Assembly (NCBI RefSeq): GCF_002379095.1
Contig: NZ_NBZV01000002.1
Coordinates: 62,001 to 126,000 of the forward strand
DNA length: 64,000 bases
Reading direction: 5' to 3'
DNA from: Polaromonas sp. AER18D-145
Lineage (GTDB): Bacteria > Pseudomonadota > Gammaproteobacteria > Burkholderiales > Burkholderiaceae_C
Shown here: in pieces, positions 27,734 through 36,692 of the stretch
Numbering within the stretch: position 1 is the first letter of the stretch
Layout of the letters: every line of letters begins with the position of its first letter
The notes under the pieces: model-generated
What the model was told of the DNA's origin: nothing
Databases searched by the model: none
The model's input: the letters and a program-made list of their open reading frames with translations, nothing else
Made by a program: the position numbers and the translations under genes

Positions 27734-28504
27734 ATGTACCTGATTCCCATCCCTGCTTTTGACGACAACTACCTCTGGCTGCTGCACGACGGCCGGCGCG
27801 CAGTCGTGGTCGATCCGGGCGACGCGCAGCCGGTGCTTTGCATGTTGCAGGACAGGCAACTGCAATTAGAGTCGATTTTAGTCACGCACCACCACCCCGA
27901 TCACACCGGGGGCGTCGATGCGCTGCGCGAGGCCACCGGCGCGAAGGTGTTCGGCCCGGCCCGCGAGCGCATCCCCCCGCCCTTCACCCCCCTCCAGGAC
28001 GGCGACACGGTGCGGGCACTGGACCTTGATTTCCACGTGATCGACGTGCCGGGCCACACCGCCGGCCATATTGCGTTTTACTGTCCCCTTGTGGACGGAC
28101 GACCCCTGCTGTTTTGCGGCGACACGCTGTTTTCCGGCGGTTGCGGCCGTCTTTTCGAGGGCACACCGGCGCAGATGCTGGCTTCGCTGGACCGTCTCGC
28201 CGCCCTCCCCGGCGACACCCGCGTCTGCTGCACGCATGAATACACGATGGGCAATCTGCGTTTTGCGCTGGCGGTGGAACCTGACAACCGCGAGCTGATT
28301 GGTTACCATGCACGCTGTGCTGCTTTGAGAGACGACGGTGAGCCCACCTTGCCTACCTCGATTGCCCAGGAGTTGCTGATCAACCCCTTTTTGCGTACCC
28401 GACAGGCCACGGTCATGGCTGCCGCCCGGCGCTTTGATCCGGCGGCGCATGACGACAACACCGTATTTGCCGCCATCAGGCAGTGGAAGAACCAATTCAA
28501 ATGA
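27734..28504 (+). CDS. gloB: Hydroxyacylglutathione hydrolase (glyoxalase II)
   Basis: A 256-aa metallo-beta-lactamase-fold enzyme that releases lactate and glutathione from S-lactoylglutathione in methylglyoxal detoxification. The metal motif THHHPDHTGG is at ~51-60; further ligands are in PGHTAGHIAFY, FCGDTLFSGGCGRLFEG and THEYTMGNLRFA. The start at 27734 is the family start (MYLIPIPAFDDNY). The gene overlaps mltD by ATGA. Confidence 0.96.
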   Translation: MYLIPIPAFDDNYLWLLHDGRRAVVVDPGDAQPVLCMLQDRQLQLESILVTHHHPDHTGGVDALREATGAKVFGPARERIPPPFTPLQDGDTVRALDLDFHVIDVPGHTAGHIAFYCPLVDGRPLLFCGDTLFSGGCGRLFEGTPAQMLASLDRLAALPGDTRVCCTHEYTMGNLRFALAVEPDNRELIGYHARCAALRDDGEPTLPTSIAQELLINPFLRTRQATVMAAARRFDPAAHDDNTVFAAIRQWKNQFK

Positions 28505-30084
28505 CCGAGCCGCAGCCAGCGTTTTTCAAACCCTCCCCCGTTTCCCCGGCTTCTTTCCCGGCTTTCCCTGACCGTCTTGCACGGCTGCTTTCCCCCCTCA
28601 GAACCTTCGCCGTCTCCCTCGCCGTGGTCGTGCTCGCCGGCTGTGCCAGCAGCAACAGCAAGCTCGGCATGCCCGGCGATCCGGTCCTGAGCACCTCCCC
28701 ATCTTCGACCCAGCCGGTCTACCCCAACGGCCCCCTGTCGCCCATCCATTCGGCGCAGACCCCCTCCAGCGCCGTGGCCAGCCTGCAGCCGCCGGCCGAT
28801 TTGTGGGAGCGCATCCGCCGCGGCTTCGCCATGCCCAACCTCGAAAGCGAGCTGGTGACCGACCGCGAGCAGTGGTATGCCAGCCGGCCGGACTACATCC
28901 AGCGCATGACGGAGCGCTCGAGCAAATACCTGTTCCACATCGTCGAAGAGCTTGAGCGCCGCAACATGCCGACCGAGCTTGCGCTGCTGCCCTATATTGA
29001 AAGCGCCTTCAATCCACAGGCCGTCTCCAGCGCCAAGGCCGCCGGCATGTGGCAGTTCATGCCGGCCACCGGCAAGTACTTCGACCTGAAACAGAACGCC
29101 TTCCGCGACGACCGCCGCGATGTGTTGGCCTCGACGCGTGCCGCGCTCGACTACCTGCAGAAACTTCACGGCATGTTTGGCGACTGGCATCTGGCACTGG
29201 CCGCCTACAACTGGGGCGAAGGCAGTGTGGGCCGCGCCATCGCCAGAAACAAGAAGGATGGCCTGGGCACCGGCTACCTGGACCTGCGCATGCCCGATGA
29301 GACGCGCCTGTATGTGCCCAAGCTCCAGGCGGTCAAGAACATCGTGGCCAACCCGCAGAACTTCCGCGCCGAGCTGCCACTGATTGAAAACCATCCCTAC
29401 TTCCAGCAGGTCCAGATCACCCGTGACATTGATGTGGCGCTGGCTGCCAAGCTGGCCGACGTGGAAATCAGCAACTTCAAGGCCCTCAACCCATCGGCCC
29501 ATCGCCCCGTGATTCTGGCAGCCGGTATGCCCCACATCCTGCTACCCTGGGACAATGCCAAGATCTTCCAGCGCAATTTCGAGGCCTACTCCCAGGGGCA
29601 ATACGCCAGCTGGACGGCCTGGACCGCCCCCGCGACGCTGAGCGTCAGCGACGCCGCCAGGCGCGTCGGCATGAGCGAGACCGACCTGCGCGGTGTCAAC
29701 AACATTCCACCACGCATGCTGATCAAGGGGGGGTCGACCCTGATGGTGTCACGCAGCGCCAAAATGGACAACGACGTGACCAGCCATGTCGCCGACACCG
29801 CGCAGATGACGCTGGCGCCGGAAATCGTCACGCGCAGGAGCACCGTCAAGGCGCGCAAGGGCGAAACCGTGGCCAGCATTGCCAGGCGCTACGGCCTGAG
29901 CGCGGAGGCCGTTGCCGATTGGAACAAGGTCGGTACTTCAGCGGCTTTCAAGCTCGGGCACCAGGTGGTGGTGTTCCTGCCGGTCAAGGCCGTCAGTGCG
30001 GCCAGGCCCAAGGCGGGCAAGGCCGGGGTCCAGGCGGTCAGGCGTGCGCCGGGCAAAACGGTGATCAAGACCAAAAAGCGCTAG
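28501..30084 (+). CDS. mltD: Membrane-bound lytic murein transglycosylase D
   Basis: A 527-aa lipoprotein that cleaves peptidoglycan glycan strands. The ATG at 28501 overlaps the gloB stop. The lipobox is LAGC with C48. The SLT domain has catalytic E167 in YIESAFNPQAVS, followed by AAGMWQFMPATGKYF and the YNWGEG motif. The C-terminal third holds one degenerate LysM-like stretch (SVSDAARRVGMSETDLRGVNNI) and one good LysM (VKARKGETVASIARRYGLSAEAVADWN), then a basic tail. gloB-mltD pairing is widespread in Proteobacteria. Confidence 0.94.
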   Translation: MTEPQPAFFKPSPVSPASFPAFPDRLARLLSPLRTFAVSLAVVVLAGCASSNSKLGMPGDPVLSTSPSSTQPVYPNGPLSPIHSAQTPSSAVASLQPPADLWERIRRGFAMPNLESELVTDREQWYASRPDYIQRMTERSSKYLFHIVEELERRNMPTELALLPYIESAFNPQAVSSAKAAGMWQFMPATGKYFDLKQNAFRDDRRDVLASTRAALDYLQKLHGMFGDWHLALAAYNWGEGSVGRAIARNKKDGLGTGYLDLRMPDETRLYVPKLQAVKNIVANPQNFRAELPLIENHPYFQQVQITRDIDVALAAKLADVEISNFKALNPSAHRPVILAAGMPHILLPWDNAKIFQRNFEAYSQGQYASWTAWTAPATLSVSDAARRVGMSETDLRGVNNIPPRMLIKGGSTLMVSRSAKMDNDVTSHVADTAQMTLAPEIVTRRSTVKARKGETVASIARRYGLSAEAVADWNKVGTSAAFKLGHQVVVFLPVKAVSAARPKAGKAGVQAVRRAPGKTVIKTKKR

Positions 30085-30167
30085 GAGCGCTCGGGAAATG
30101 GCGCCATGATCCACTTCCGCCTGTGCCTGCAGCCATTGGCCAAGTAGCCCCTCGGATCACACGCGCC

Positions 30168-31028
30168 ATGGCCGTCAGCAAGCCCGGAACGCCAGTCAAG
30201 CCCAGCGCGGTCTTTCGCTTTTTTTTCGGCATCGGACTGCTGGCCGTCGCCATCGGCATGACGCTGCTGGTGATGTCCCTGAAGGAACGGGCCTTGCTAC
30301 CTGCGGGAGCAGCGGCCCTGCTGCTCGGAGTCGTCCTGGTGGGCAGTTATCTGACCGACCGGCTCCATGCGGAAGTGTATGTGGACCCGCTGGCGTTCGA
30401 GCCGCCCTGGAGCAAGCTGGCAAGGGGCGCGGGGCCGCCACGGCTGCCCGCTCCCGGCAAGCTTGCCGTCGCCCCCGGCACGGCCTTTGCCCTCGACAAG
30501 CTGATTGATTTCCCCGCCGCCGCAACAGCCGGCAGACCCGCCCCATCAACGCAGCCAGCCCGCAGCGTGCCAGCGCCGGCGCCTGTGGCGCAGCCCTCAT
30601 GGACGCCGGCCCTGTTTGACCAGGTGTCGGCGCAGCAGTTTGACGCGGTGTGTGAAGCGCTGTTTGCGCAGGGCGGCTTTGAGATCCGGGGCCAGTCGCA
30701 TGGCACCGCCGGCGGCGTGACCTTATGGCTTTACTCGCGCCATGCGCAACAGGGCAAGGACAGCCCGGCGGCAGTGGCCTGGTGCAAGCAGTGGTCGGGC
30801 CAGCCGGTCGGCGTGCGCGAGCTGCACCCCCTGCTCGATCTGATGCGCTCGCGCCAGCTCAAGCGCGGCACCTGCGCGACGTCGTCGGTCTGCAGCGAGA
30901 ATGCGCGCAAGTTTGCGAAGGACAACGGCATCAACCTGCTGGACCGCACCGGTCTGCTGACGCTGATTGCCGGACGTACCCCGGTCCAGCAACAGGCCCT
31001 GCTGGCGCTGGCGCTGGGTAAACGCTGA
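30168..31028 (+). CDS. Membrane protein with restriction-endonuclease-like domain
   Basis: About 286 aa. Two hydrophobic helices (residues ~14-62) anchor it, followed by a Pro/Ala-rich linker (~85-140). The cytoplasmic domain contains FDAVCEALFAQGGFEI, GGVTLWLYS, VGVRELHPLLDLM and FAKDNGINLLDRTGL, which follow the order of the Mrr/RecB-like endonuclease fold. The usual D-x(n)-ExK acidic residues are not evident, so it may be a non-catalytic relative. The ATG at 30168 is the first sensible start; the frame stays open upstream over the mltD end. Confidence 0.7.
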   Translation: MAVSKPGTPVKPSAVFRFFFGIGLLAVAIGMTLLVMSLKERALLPAGAAALLLGVVLVGSYLTDRLHAEVYVDPLAFEPPWSKLARGAGPPRLPAPGKLAVAPGTAFALDKLIDFPAAATAGRPAPSTQPARSVPAPAPVAQPSWTPALFDQVSAQQFDAVCEALFAQGGFEIRGQSHGTAGGVTLWLYSRHAQQGKDSPAAVAWCKQWSGQPVGVRELHPLLDLMRSRQLKRGTCATSSVCSENARKFAKDNGINLLDRTGLLTLIAGRTPVQQQALLALALGKR

Positions 31029-31059
31029 AGAGCCGAAGCGCCTTCTGCCGCGCAGACTC

Positions 31060-31212
31060 CTAGAGCTTGAGCGAACCGGTGCCGAACAGACCGAGCAGGC
31101 CAATGATGATCAGGTAAATCGCAACGATGAAGTTGAGCAGGCGCGGCATGATCAGAATCAGGATGCCTGCAACCAGGGAGACGACGGGGCCGATGCTGAG
31201 ATGGAGATTCAT
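31060..31212 (-). CDS. DUF3096 small membrane protein
   Basis: A 50-aa protein. It reads MNLHLSIGPVVSLVAGI, then LILIMPRLLNFIVAIYLII, then GLLGLFGTGSLKL. Two hydrophobic helices joined at MPRLLN match the short DUF3096 family of inner-membrane proteins, function unknown. A ribosome site (AAGGAA) lies 6-7 nt upstream. It converges with the endonuclease-like gene. Confidence 0.85.
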   Translation of the reverse strand: MNLHLSIGPVVSLVAGILILIMPRLLNFIVAIYLIIIGLLGLFGTGSLKL

Positions 31213-31341
31213 GGGGGATTCCTTGCGGGAGTGAATGGATGCCGCCAGCCTGAAGGCACGGCGGCGTGGCTGGCACCAATGTAGCCACCGGCCTGCCGCG
31301 TGTATGTAGGACGAAACGACCAGATGGAAGAATCAGGACCA

Positions 31342-32061
31342 TCAGGCCCGTTCGACCGGTGCCATTGGTGGAGACGACGGCAGCATCGCCGCCAGAAAAC
31401 CCGGCAGCGGCCGGCCCTGCGACTGCAGGTAGGCCGCCATCGCGCCGGCCACCTGGCGCACGGCCGGCCGCCGTGAAAGCCGCTCGCGCCAGGCCAGCAG
31501 GCGCGGCGTGCGTCCATCCATCGCGGCACCCATGCGTTCGCCGAACAACTGCGCCATGTAAAACGCAATATCTGCAAAGGAATACGCGCCGGCCAGGTAG
31601 TCGCGGCCGGCCAGCAGGCTGTCCATCTTCAGGTAAAAAAGTGCGGACGTCTCACGCGCGGCAACAGCCACCGGGTCCTGCAGCTGATCCTGCAGGCTCA
31701 TCAGCCGGACAACGGGCGGGAAATAGACCTCGTCCGACTGGTGCTCGAACAGGCGCGCCCGGGCTTTTGCCGCAGCCCCTGCCGGCCACAGTGCGGGTTC
31801 GGGCTGCAGCTCTTCGAAGTATTCAAAAATCTGGGTCGAGTCGAACAACTCCAGCGCCCCATGGACCAGCACCGGCACCTGCTGCCTGGGGTTGATGCGC
31901 ACCACCTCGGGATGTTTGGGCTGGTACAGGCGCTGCATGTCAAAGGGCACCATGACCAGTTCGAAGTCCAGCCCTTTTTCCAGGGCGGCGATCTGCACCT
32001 TGGCTCCGAACATGCTCAGGGGCCCGGAGTACAGACGTATCGGCGCAGAAAAATGTTCCAT
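31342..32061 (-). CDS. Glutathione S-transferase-like protein
   Basis: A 239-aa cytosolic GST. The thioredoxin-like N-terminal domain (IRLYSGPLSMFGAKVQIAALEKG) has the cis-Pro motif QQVPVLV and the glutathione-site ELFDSTQIFEYFEE. The helical C-terminal domain contains AGAYSFADIAFYMAQ. It overlaps the stop of the ABC permease gene by one base, so it is the last gene of the ABC transporter operon. It may act on the imported compound. Confidence 0.88.
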   Translation of the reverse strand: MEHFSAPIRLYSGPLSMFGAKVQIAALEKGLDFELVMVPFDMQRLYQPKHPEVVRINPRQQVPVLVHGALELFDSTQIFEYFEELQPEPALWPAGAAAKARARLFEHQSDEVYFPPVVRLMSLQDQLQDPVAVAARETSALFYLKMDSLLAGRDYLAGAYSFADIAFYMAQLFGERMGAAMDGRTPRLLAWRERLSRRPAVRQVAGAMAAYLQSQGRPLPGFLAAMLPSSPPMAPVERA

Positions 32062-32900
32062 CAGAGTTTCTCCGTCTCTCCGGTGCGCGGTTGCCACTTC
32101 ATGAGCTTGCGTTCAATGCGGCCGACGATTCCGTCGAGCACCAGCGCAAACGCCGTCAGCACCACGATCCCGGCAAACACGGTGTTGACGTCGAAGGTGC
32201 CTTCGGCCTGCAGGATCAGGTAACCGACGCCGCGCGCCGACCCCAGGTACTCGCCCACCACGGCACCGACAAAGGCCAGGCCAACCGAGGTGTGCAGGCT
32301 GGAAAACACCCAGCTGGTGGCGCTGGGCAGGTAAACGGTGCGCAGCAGTTGCCGCTGGTTCGCGCCCAGCATCCTCGCATTGGCCAGCACCACCGGGCTG
32401 ACCTCCTTGACGCCCTGGTAGACATTGAAAAACACAATGAAGAACACCAGCGTGACCGCCAGCGCCACCTTGCTCCAGATGCCCAGGCCGAACCACATCG
32501 CAAAAATCGGCGCGAGGATCACGCGCGGCATCGAGTTGGCAGCCTTGATGTAGGGATCCATGATCGCACTGGCCATGGGCGCCAGTGCCAGCCACAGGCC
32601 GCAGGCCAGGCCCAGCACGGTGCCGATGCCGAAGGCCAGCACGGTCTCGAGAAGCGTCGTGCCCAGGTGCAGGTAAATATCGGCGTTGCCCGGCAGGCCG
32701 TCGGGGAACAGCAGGCTGGGGCCGAAGCCAAAAGGCATAAACCAGGACCAGACCCGGCCCGCCACCTTGACGGGTTCGCCCAGGAAAAAGGCCAACTGCT
32801 GGTCACGTGAGGCAAGCTGCCACAGGCCCAGGAACACAACCAGCATGCCGATTTGCCAAACACGCAGGTTTTTGTGAGAGGGTTTGAGAACGGACCACAT
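32061..32900 (-). CDS. ABC transporter permease (SsuC/TauC/NrtB family)
   Basis: A 279-aa inner-membrane protein with about six helices. The cytoplasmic EAA-type coupling loop is around VVLANARMLGANQRQLLRTVYLPSA. It belongs to the permeases for sulfonates, nitrate, taurine or thiamine-precursor uptake. It lies 5 bp after the ATPase gene; the substrate-binding protein is encoded upstream. Substrate specificity cannot be read from this subunit. Confidence 0.92.
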   Translation of the reverse strand: MWSVLKPSHKNLRVWQIGMLVVFLGLWQLASRDQQLAFFLGEPVKVAGRVWSWFMPFGFGPSLLFPDGLPGNADIYLHLGTTLLETVLAFGIGTVLGLACGLWLALAPMASAIMDPYIKAANSMPRVILAPIFAMWFGLGIWSKVALAVTLVFFIVFFNVYQGVKEVSPVVLANARMLGANQRQLLRTVYLPSATSWVFSSLHTSVGLAFVGAVVGEYLGSARGVGYLILQAEGTFDVNTVFAGIVVLTAFALVLDGIVGRIERKLMKWQPRTGETEKL

Positions 32901-32905
32901 GCAGT

Positions 32906-33742
32906 TCAGACCTTGCGGAGCTGCTGAGCGTAGCCCTTGAGCACCTCGTCGCGCAGCACGTCCCAGATCTGCGTGTGCAGCTCGATGAAACGCGGCTGGG
33001 TGCGCACCTCGGCGACGTTGCGCGGGCGCGGCAGGTCAATCACGAACTCGCCCATGGGAACCGTGGCCGGGCCGGCCGACAGCACCACCACGCGGTCGCT
33101 CATGGCAATGGCTTCATCGAGGTCGTGGGTGATGAACAGCACCGCCTTCTTTTTGGCCGCCCACAAGTCCAGCACCTCGTTTTCCATGAGCTGGCGGGTC
33201 TGGATGTCGAGCGCCGAAAAAGGCTCGTCCATCAGGATGATGTCGGGATCCAGCGCCAGCACCTGCGCCAGCGCGGTGCGCTTGCGCATGCCGCCCGAGA
33301 GCTGGTGCGGATAACGGTCGCCGAAGCCGCTCAGGCCGACCCGCTCCAGCCAGGCCTGTGCCTGCGCACGCGCCTCGGCATCGGGCACGCCGCGGTATTG
33401 CAGGCCGACCATGACGTTGTCGATCGCGCTGCGCCAGGGCATCAGCGCCTCGGTCTGGAACATGTAGCCGGCGCGGGTGTTGATGCCCGCCAGGGGCTGG
33501 CCGAAAACCTTCACCGTGCCGGAGGTGGGCGGCAGCAGGCCCGCACCGATGTTGAGCAAGGTGGACTTGCCGCAGCCGGTCGGGCCGACCACGGAGACGA
33601 ACTCGCCGGCGCGTATGCACAGCGTGGTTTCGCCGACAGCGGTGTATCCCGGCCCCGCGTCACCCGGTGAGCGAAAGGTGCAACTGATGTCAAGCAGCTC
33701 AAGCGCGTAATTGCTGGCGTGATTTTCGGCTGGGTCCGTCAT
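32906..33742 (-). CDS. ABC transporter ATP-binding protein (SsuB/TauB/NrtD family)
   Basis: A 278-aa ATPase. The Walker A motif is GPTGCGKST (53-61), the Q-loop lies in MFQTEALMPWR, the signature is LSGGM, Walker B is IILMDEPFSALD and the switch is THDLDEA. It is typical of the nitrate/sulfonate importer branch. It is co-transcribed with the permease and GST genes. A 175-bp gap with a GC-rich repeat separates it from the binding-protein gene. Confidence 0.95.
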   Translation of the reverse strand: MTDPAENHASNYALELLDISCTFRSPGDAGPGYTAVGETTLCIRAGEFVSVVGPTGCGKSTLLNIGAGLLPPTSGTVKVFGQPLAGINTRAGYMFQTEALMPWRSAIDNVMVGLQYRGVPDAEARAQAQAWLERVGLSGFGDRYPHQLSGGMRKRTALAQVLALDPDIILMDEPFSALDIQTRQLMENEVLDLWAAKKKAVLFITHDLDEAIAMSDRVVVLSAGPATVPMGEFVIDLPRPRNVAEVRTQPRFIELHTQIWDVLRDEVLKGYAQQLRKV

Positions 33743-33819
33743 GGAGGCATTGTCGCCGCGAACCGGGCTGCTTAGACAGAGGCGAACGACAAGTGAAGTG
33801 GCTGTGGGAGTTCCATATC

Positions 33820-33882
33820 AGCCGGGGCCGCGGAACCGGCTTCGCCGGGCCGCAGGCGCAGCGGCCCCCTCGGGGGCAGCGC
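33820..33882 (-). repeat. GC-rich extragenic repeat, copy C
   Basis: The reverse complement of the block in copies A and B: AGCCGGGGCCGCGGAACCGG, then CTTCGCCGGGCCGCAGGCGCAG, then the CCCCCTCGGGGG core. It lies between the ABC substrate-binding and ATPase genes, so it is transcribed with them. Confidence 0.8.
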
Positions 33883-33916
33883 ATTACATGAAATAAAAAG
33901 CGTGGAGGCCTACTGG

Positions 33917-34963
33917 TTATGCCTTGAATTTGTCCTTGGCGCGCCGGGCAAACTCATTGGTGTAGGTCTTGTCCAGAACAATCCTGTCGGCCTTGATGCT
34001 GGGGTCAAAACTGGCCAGGGCCCTGAGCGCCGTCCTGGCACCTTCTTCAGGAATGATGCCGTCCAGCGCGATCGCGTCACGCACCTTGTTGAAGGACGCC
34101 AGATACAGCCCGCGGTCACCGAGCAGGTAGTTGTCGGGCACGGTCTTGATGATGTCGCCGGGCCCGGCCGTTTGCAGCCACTTCAGGCCATGCACGATGG
34201 CATTGGCCAGCGCCTGGCAGGTGTTGGGATTTTTCTGGATGAAGTCCAGGGGCGCGTACAGGCAGGCCGCTGGCATGGGACCGCCAAACACGTCAATCGT
34301 GCCTTTGAGTGTGCGCGTGTCCGAGATGATTTTTACCTCGCCTTTTTGCTCCAGCATGGTCATCACCGGGTCGGTATTGCTCATGGCGTCGATCTGGCCA
34401 GAACGCAGGGCCGCCAGCGCACCGGCCGCGGTGCCGACACCGATGAAACTCACATCGCTGGCCTTGAGCCCGACGCGCGACAGCACCAGGTTGGCCATCA
34501 TGTTGGTGGACGAGCCCGGTGCGGACACACCTATTTTTTTACCCCTGAGGTCGGCCACCGACTTGTAGTTGGGCATGTTTTTGGTGGACACGCCAAAGGC
34601 AATCTGCGGCGCCCGGCCCTGCAGCACAAAGGCCTGGAACATCTGGTTCTTCGACTGCAGGTTGATGGTGTGCTCGTAGGCACCCGACACCACATCGGCC
34701 GAGCCGCCCACCACGGCCTGCAGCGCCCGTGCACCGCCGGCAAAGTCGCTGATCTCCACATCCAGGCCTTCAGCCTTGAAGTAGCCCAGCTGCTCGCTGA
34801 TGGTCAGCGGCAGGTAATAAAACGCAGCCTTGCCGCCAACAGCCAGCGCGATTTTTGTTTTCTCCAGCTTGCCTTGCGCGCGCAGGACCGGAAAGGCCAG
34901 GGAGGCGGCACCGAGTGCGGCCGCACTGGCGAAAGTCCTGCGGTTGACGGTGAGATGGTTCAT
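33917..34963 (-). CDS. ABC transporter substrate-binding protein (NMT1/SsuA-like)
   Basis: A 348-aa periplasmic binding protein. The N-terminus (NRRTFASAAALGAASLAFP) has a twin-arginine-like signal. The mature part follows the NMT1/SsuA/TauA fold: LPLTISEQLGYFKAEGLDVEI, DLRGKKIGVSAPGSSTN and ALRSGQIDAMSNTDPV. It is upstream of the matching ATPase and permease. Candidates include sulfonates, taurine, nitrate or aromatic carboxylates; none can be preferred from sequence. Confidence 0.92.
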   Translation of the reverse strand: MNHLTVNRRTFASAAALGAASLAFPVLRAQGKLEKTKIALAVGGKAAFYYLPLTISEQLGYFKAEGLDVEISDFAGGARALQAVVGGSADVVSGAYEHTINLQSKNQMFQAFVLQGRAPQIAFGVSTKNMPNYKSVADLRGKKIGVSAPGSSTNMMANLVLSRVGLKASDVSFIGVGTAAGALAALRSGQIDAMSNTDPVMTMLEQKGEVKIISDTRTLKGTIDVFGGPMPAACLYAPLDFIQKNPNTCQALANAIVHGLKWLQTAGPGDIIKTVPDNYLLGDRGLYLASFNKVRDAIALDGIIPEEGARTALRALASFDPSIKADRIVLDKTYTNEFARRAKDKFKA

Positions 34964-35081
34964 GGGGCGTGTTCTCTCTCTGATTTTTTTGGCTTCGGAA
35001 AGAGCTTAGCCAGCGCGCAAAAAAACCGCATCGGTATCATCCCGTGCGGGTTTGTACGGAACGGTTTCTGGTTACCAGACG

Positions 35082-35495
35082 TTACCGATAGCCCAGAAAA
35101 AGAATGCCGATGTTGACCAGCAGCGCGAGGAACCAGATCACGCTGCGGCTTTTGGCCATGTCGGCCACGTACATCATGACGTAGGCGATGCGCAGCACGA
35201 CAAATACGAACGCAAACACGTCGAGCCGCACCTGCGACGCCTGCAGCTGGTGCGCAATGATCACGGCGGCAAAGAAGAAAGGCAAGGCTTCGAACGTGTT
35301 GGCTTGTGCATGGTTGGCACGCGCGCGCCAGTCGGTCTGGCGCGCCAGCCAGGCACGCGGGTTGTGGTTGTCGAAGCCGCCCCTGTTCACCGGGGTCGTC
35401 ATCGTGCCCCACTTGGCCAGCGCCGCGCAGGCGATCGGCAACAAGGCGGCGGCCAGCAGGCACCAGTAGGCCACGGTGAAACGTGCGTAAGTCAT
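35082..35495 (-). CDS. MAPEG-family membrane protein
   Basis: A 137-aa protein with four helices. The motif NHNPRAWLARQTDWRARANHAQANTFEALPFF is typical of bacterial MAPEG proteins, relatives of microsomal glutathione transferase. It stands alone, between the binding-protein gene and recR. Enzyme activity is unknown. Confidence 0.88.
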   Translation of the reverse strand: MTYARFTVAYWCLLAAALLPIACAALAKWGTMTTPVNRGGFDNHNPRAWLARQTDWRARANHAQANTFEALPFFFAAVIIAHQLQASQVRLDVFAFVFVVLRIAYVMMYVADMAKSRSVIWFLALLVNIGILFLGYR

Positions 35496-35541
35496 GGTGA
35501 AGTGCCTTTCTGGCTTGCAGTCATGGAGGGGTGGGCGCAGT

Positions 35542-35576
35542 CAGCTATAAAAACAGTAGCGATTGAAAGGGGGCGC
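35542..35576 (+). repeat. Fragment resembling the ~60-bp repeat
   Basis: AGCTATAAAAACAGTAGC followed by a GGGCGC stretch resembles the inverted 5' end of the family. The GGGCTGGAGGCC part is absent. It lies just downstream of recR. Confidence 0.35.
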
Positions 35577-35583
35577 AGCCGCG

Positions 35584-36210
35584 CTAGCGGCGATCCACCA
35601 GCGCATGGGCAATCGTGCCGAGGTCCACGTACTCGAGCTCGCTGCCCACCGGCACCCCCCGCGCCAGGCGGGTGACCTGCACGCCGCGGCTTTTGAGCGC
35701 CTGCGCAATCACATGCGCGGTGGCCTCGCCCTCGGCGGTGAAGTTGGTGGCCAGGATGACTTCCTGCACCTCGCGTTCCGCGGCAGCGGGAGGATCACCC
35801 TGCGCGTCTCTGGGCAACACGCGATCGAACAGCTTTTGCAGGCCGATGTCGTGCGGGCCGATGCCGTCGAGCGGGCTGAGCTTGCCCATCAGCACAAAGT
35901 ACAGGCCGCGGTAGGCCAGCGTGCGCTCCAGCGCCGCCTGGTCGGCCGGGGTTTCCACCACACACAGCTTGCCGCGGTCGCGCGCCGGGTTGGCGCAGGT
36001 GCTGCAGATGTCGAGCTCTGTCAGCGTGTTGCACAGCGCGCAGTGTTTGACGCTTTGCACCGCATGTTCGAGCGCCCGTGCAATCTGAAGGGCACCGGGC
36101 TTGTCATGCTGCAGCAGATGAAACGCCATGCGCGCGGCCGACTTCGCGCCCACACCCGGCAGGCGCCGAAGCGCCTGGGTCAGGCCCTCGAGGGCGTTGG
36201 AATCAGCCAT
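35584..36210 (-). CDS. recR: Recombination mediator protein
   Basis: A 208-aa RecR that works with RecF/RecO to load RecA on gapped DNA. The helix-hairpin-helix [17 protein letters not shown] is at the N-terminus. The zinc finger is C57, C60, C69 and C72. A Toprim domain follows ([21 protein letters not shown]). The ATG at 36210 is used because the family starts there; the frame extends nine codons upstream. It belongs to the conserved dnaX-ybaB-recR cluster but is separated from ybaB by a GC-rich repeat. Confidence 0.96.
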   Translation of the reverse strand: MADSNALEGLTQALRRLPGVGAKSAARMAFHLLQHDKPGALQIARALEHAVQSVKHCALCNTLTELDICSTCANPARDRGKLCVVETPADQAALERTLAYRGLYFVLMGKLSPLDGIGPHDIGLQKLFDRVLPRDAQGDPPAAAEREVQEVILATNFTAEGEATAHVIAQALKSRGVQVTRLARGVPVGSELEYVDLGTIAHALVDRR

Positions 36211-36218
36211 GTATTGTG

Positions 36219-36311
36219 AGCCCCCACGTTCGCTCACTGCGTGTAGCTCTCTGCCCCCCGAGGGGGCGCTGCGCCTGCGGGCCGGCAGAGCCGGACCCGC
36301 GGCCCCTGCTT
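36219..36311 (+). repeat. GC-rich extragenic repeat, copy A (complete)
   Basis: The most complete copy. It opens CCCCCACGTTCGCTCACTGC, continues GTGTAGCTCTCTGCCCC, the palindromic CCCCGAGGGGG core and CGCTGCGCCTGCGGGCCGG, and ends GCGGCCCCTGCTTG. It lies between ybaB and recR, directly upstream of the recR start, and would be in the recR leader if the genes are co-transcribed. Confidence 0.85.
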
Positions 36312-36330
36312 GTGAATGCGAAGACCAAAG

Positions 36331-36663
36331 CTAGAAGGGCAGTTTCATCCCACCAGGGAGACCGGGCATCCCAGCTGTGAGCTTGCCCATTTTTTCCTGG
36401 CTCAGGTCTTCGGCCTTGCGCACGGCGGCGTTGAAGGCAGCCGCCACCAGGTCTTCGAGCATGTCCTTGTCGTCGGTCAGCAGGCTGGGGTCGATCTCGA
36501 CACGCTTGACGTCGTGCTTGCAGGTCATGGTGACCTTGACCATGCCGTTGCCGGACTCCGCCGTGACTTCAATGAACGCCAGCTCGTCCTGGGCCTTTTT
36601 CAGGTTGTCCTGCATGGCCTGCGCCTGCTTCATCAGGCCGGCGAGTTGTCCTTTGTTGAACAT
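36331..36663 (-). CDS. ybaB: YbaB/EbfC nucleoid-associated protein
   Basis: A 110-aa DNA-binding protein of the YbaB/EbfC family. It has the [25 protein letters not shown] helix and the strand [23 protein letters not shown]. The end is Gly/Met-rich ([13 protein letters not shown]). It lies 29 bp after dnaX and upstream of recR, an order conserved across bacteria. Confidence 0.95.
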   Translation of the reverse strand: MFNKGQLAGLMKQAQAMQDNLKKAQDELAFIEVTAESGNGMVKVTMTCKHDVKRVEIDPSLLTDDKDMLEDLVAAAFNAAVRKAEDLSQEKMGKLTAGMPGLPGGMKLPF

Positions 36664-36692
36664 GTCTTTTTTCCTTTAAAACTTGGTAGCAA

